From: Muribaculaceae bacterium
Lineage (GTDB): Bacteria > Pseudomonadota > Alphaproteobacteria > Rs-D84
Length of the DNA: 5,890 bases
Direction of reading: 5' to 3'
Assembly (NCBI GenBank): GCA_023665245.1
Contig: JAMPEH010000159.1
Location: forward strand, 1-5,890
Below the pieces are notes generated by a model. That model made no database searches. It saw nothing but the letters and a program-made list of their open reading frames with translations, and was not told the origin of the DNA. The position numbers and the translations under genes are program-made. Numbering within the stretch: the stretch's first letter is position 1; each line of letters opens with the position of its first letter. Below are positions 5,226 through 5,890 of this stretch, one piece after another.

Positions 5226-5890
5226 TTATTCATTTTGCCCATACTGATTCATGACATTTTTTGCCATTTCTTGGGCTTTTTTTATTTGCAAATATTCATT
5301 GCTTGTTGTTTTTTTGTATAATTTATTTATTGCATTTAGATATTTTTTAACTTCTTTTTCTGTTGCACCTTTAGGAATAAGTGCAAGTTCCTGCAATGAT
5401 ATTTGTTTATTTAACGGAGCCCCGACGTAAACCATGTTTTTAAATGAGTATGGTTCAATAAAGTACGGGTTTTCACTATTTTGATAACCTCTTTTCCCAA
5501 TTATTGCAACGCAAATTTTATTCTGTGCATCATAAAGCATGGGGCTTTTAAAACCATTATACGCATACGCACTTACCATGCCGGTATATAATGTACATTC
5601 TATAGGCTCTTTGTCATTTTCAATAGAGATTTGCGGAAAATACTCAAAAAGCTCTTCATCCCATTGTTTTAAGCCAATGCCTGTGTATTTTTTATCAGAA
5701 ATCTTTCTTTCAACCGTTTTATTATCGTTTCTGATTGACTGTGCCCATTTTTGAAAGAATACCTGCGTTGAAGCTCTCGGTACATACTTTTCAGGCATTG
5801 GTTTTTCTTTTGGAAGATTGTCCGGCAGATCAGTGGTAAATTCAAAGGCGTTTGCTGTTTGGACTGTTAATACAAACAAGGCAAATAATA
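5226..5890 (-). CDS. Exported protein of unknown function, 5' end beyond window
   Basis: At least 220 residues are encoded, and the start lies past the right edge. The earliest listed start would be a TTG at 5877-5879, but the frame stays open to 5890 and adds L-F-A before it. Together the residues read LFALFVLTVQTANA, which is the core and cleavage site of a signal peptide, so the TTG is more likely an internal Leu codon. The mature protein starts near FEFTTDLPDNLP with a Pro-rich segment, has the central region QVFFQKWAQSIR and a mixed strand-rich middle with two cysteines (95 and 123 counted from the TTG), and ends in a charged helical tail from about 172 (ATEKEVKKYLNAINKLYKK onward). No family is recognised. 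It precedes the second exported protein gene by 32 bp on the same strand and is likely in its operon. Confidence 0.75.
   Translation of the reverse strand, partial: LFALFVLTVQTANAFEFTTDLPDNLPKEKPMPEKYVPRASTQVFFQKWAQSIRNDNKTVERKISDKKYTGIGLKQWDEELFEYFPQISIENDKEPIECTLYTGMVSAYAYNGFKSPMLYDAQNKICVAIIGKRGYQNSENPYFIEPYSFKNMVYVGAPLNKQISLQELALIPKGATEKEVKKYLNAINKLYKKTTSNEYLQIKKAQEMAKNVMNQYGQNE

Noticed and set aside
4993..5321. Forward-strand Cys/Phe/Leu-rich frames opposite the exported protein genes
   Set aside because: Their skewed composition is what antisense reading of Lys-, Gln- and Ala-rich genes gives, and they have no ribosome sites.
5877..5879. TTG as the true start of the rightmost gene
   Set aside because: The frame continues to the window edge and the extra residues complete a signal-peptide core, so the start is probably outside the window.

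Overview
This is an AT-rich window of compactly packed bacterial genes. The two exported proteins carry short, Gram-negative-style signal peptides (…AFA|K and …ANA|F). Small stand-alone LuxR-type HTH proteins, HU-like proteins and WG-repeat proteins of this kind are familiar from host-associated, low-GC bacteria. A gut lineage such as Gastranaerophilales/Vampirovibrionia or another low-GC gut phylum is a plausible source, but the sequence does not prove this. There is no rRNA, tRNA, CRISPR array, transposase or integrase in view, so nothing marks the window as a mobile element.

Layout from left to right. 1-182: no supported gene, only short degenerate repeats. 183-218: a strong hairpin terminator. 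230-970 (-): a conserved-looking unknown protein with a C-terminal Cys/His zinc-ribbon-like tail. 971-1275: a divergent intergenic region with nested inverted repeats built on TACTGAC/GTCAGTA. 1276-2355 (+): a WG-repeat protein. 2392-2748 (+): an HU/IHF-family DNA-binding protein whose promoter is placed so that its mRNA is probably leaderless. 2749-2964: a regulatory gap with an 18-bp AT palindrome, a 9-bp direct repeat and a perfect -10 box. 2965-3390 (+): an orphan regulator with an N-terminal LuxR/GerE HTH, followed 31 bp later by a 48-codon small gene (3422-3568). 3573-3600: a perfect 11-bp hairpin that ends this pair and the convergent operon. 3607-5890 (-): a three-gene operon, read right to left, of an exported unknown protein (truncated by the window edge), a second exported Cys-containing protein, and a divergent uracil-DNA glycosylase.

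Three DNA-facing proteins lie here, and two depart from their family at key residues. The HU protein has Ile63 where the DNA-intercalating proline is nearly invariant. The uracil-DNA glycosylase keeps the catalytic Asp and base-recognition Asn but lacks the HPSPLS loop with its catalytic His. I do not see a complete, recognisable new defence or mobile system. The best leads are these two divergent proteins, the HTH/small-protein pair, the repeat-rich divergent intergenic region, and the unexplained linkage of exported proteins to a DNA-repair-like enzyme.
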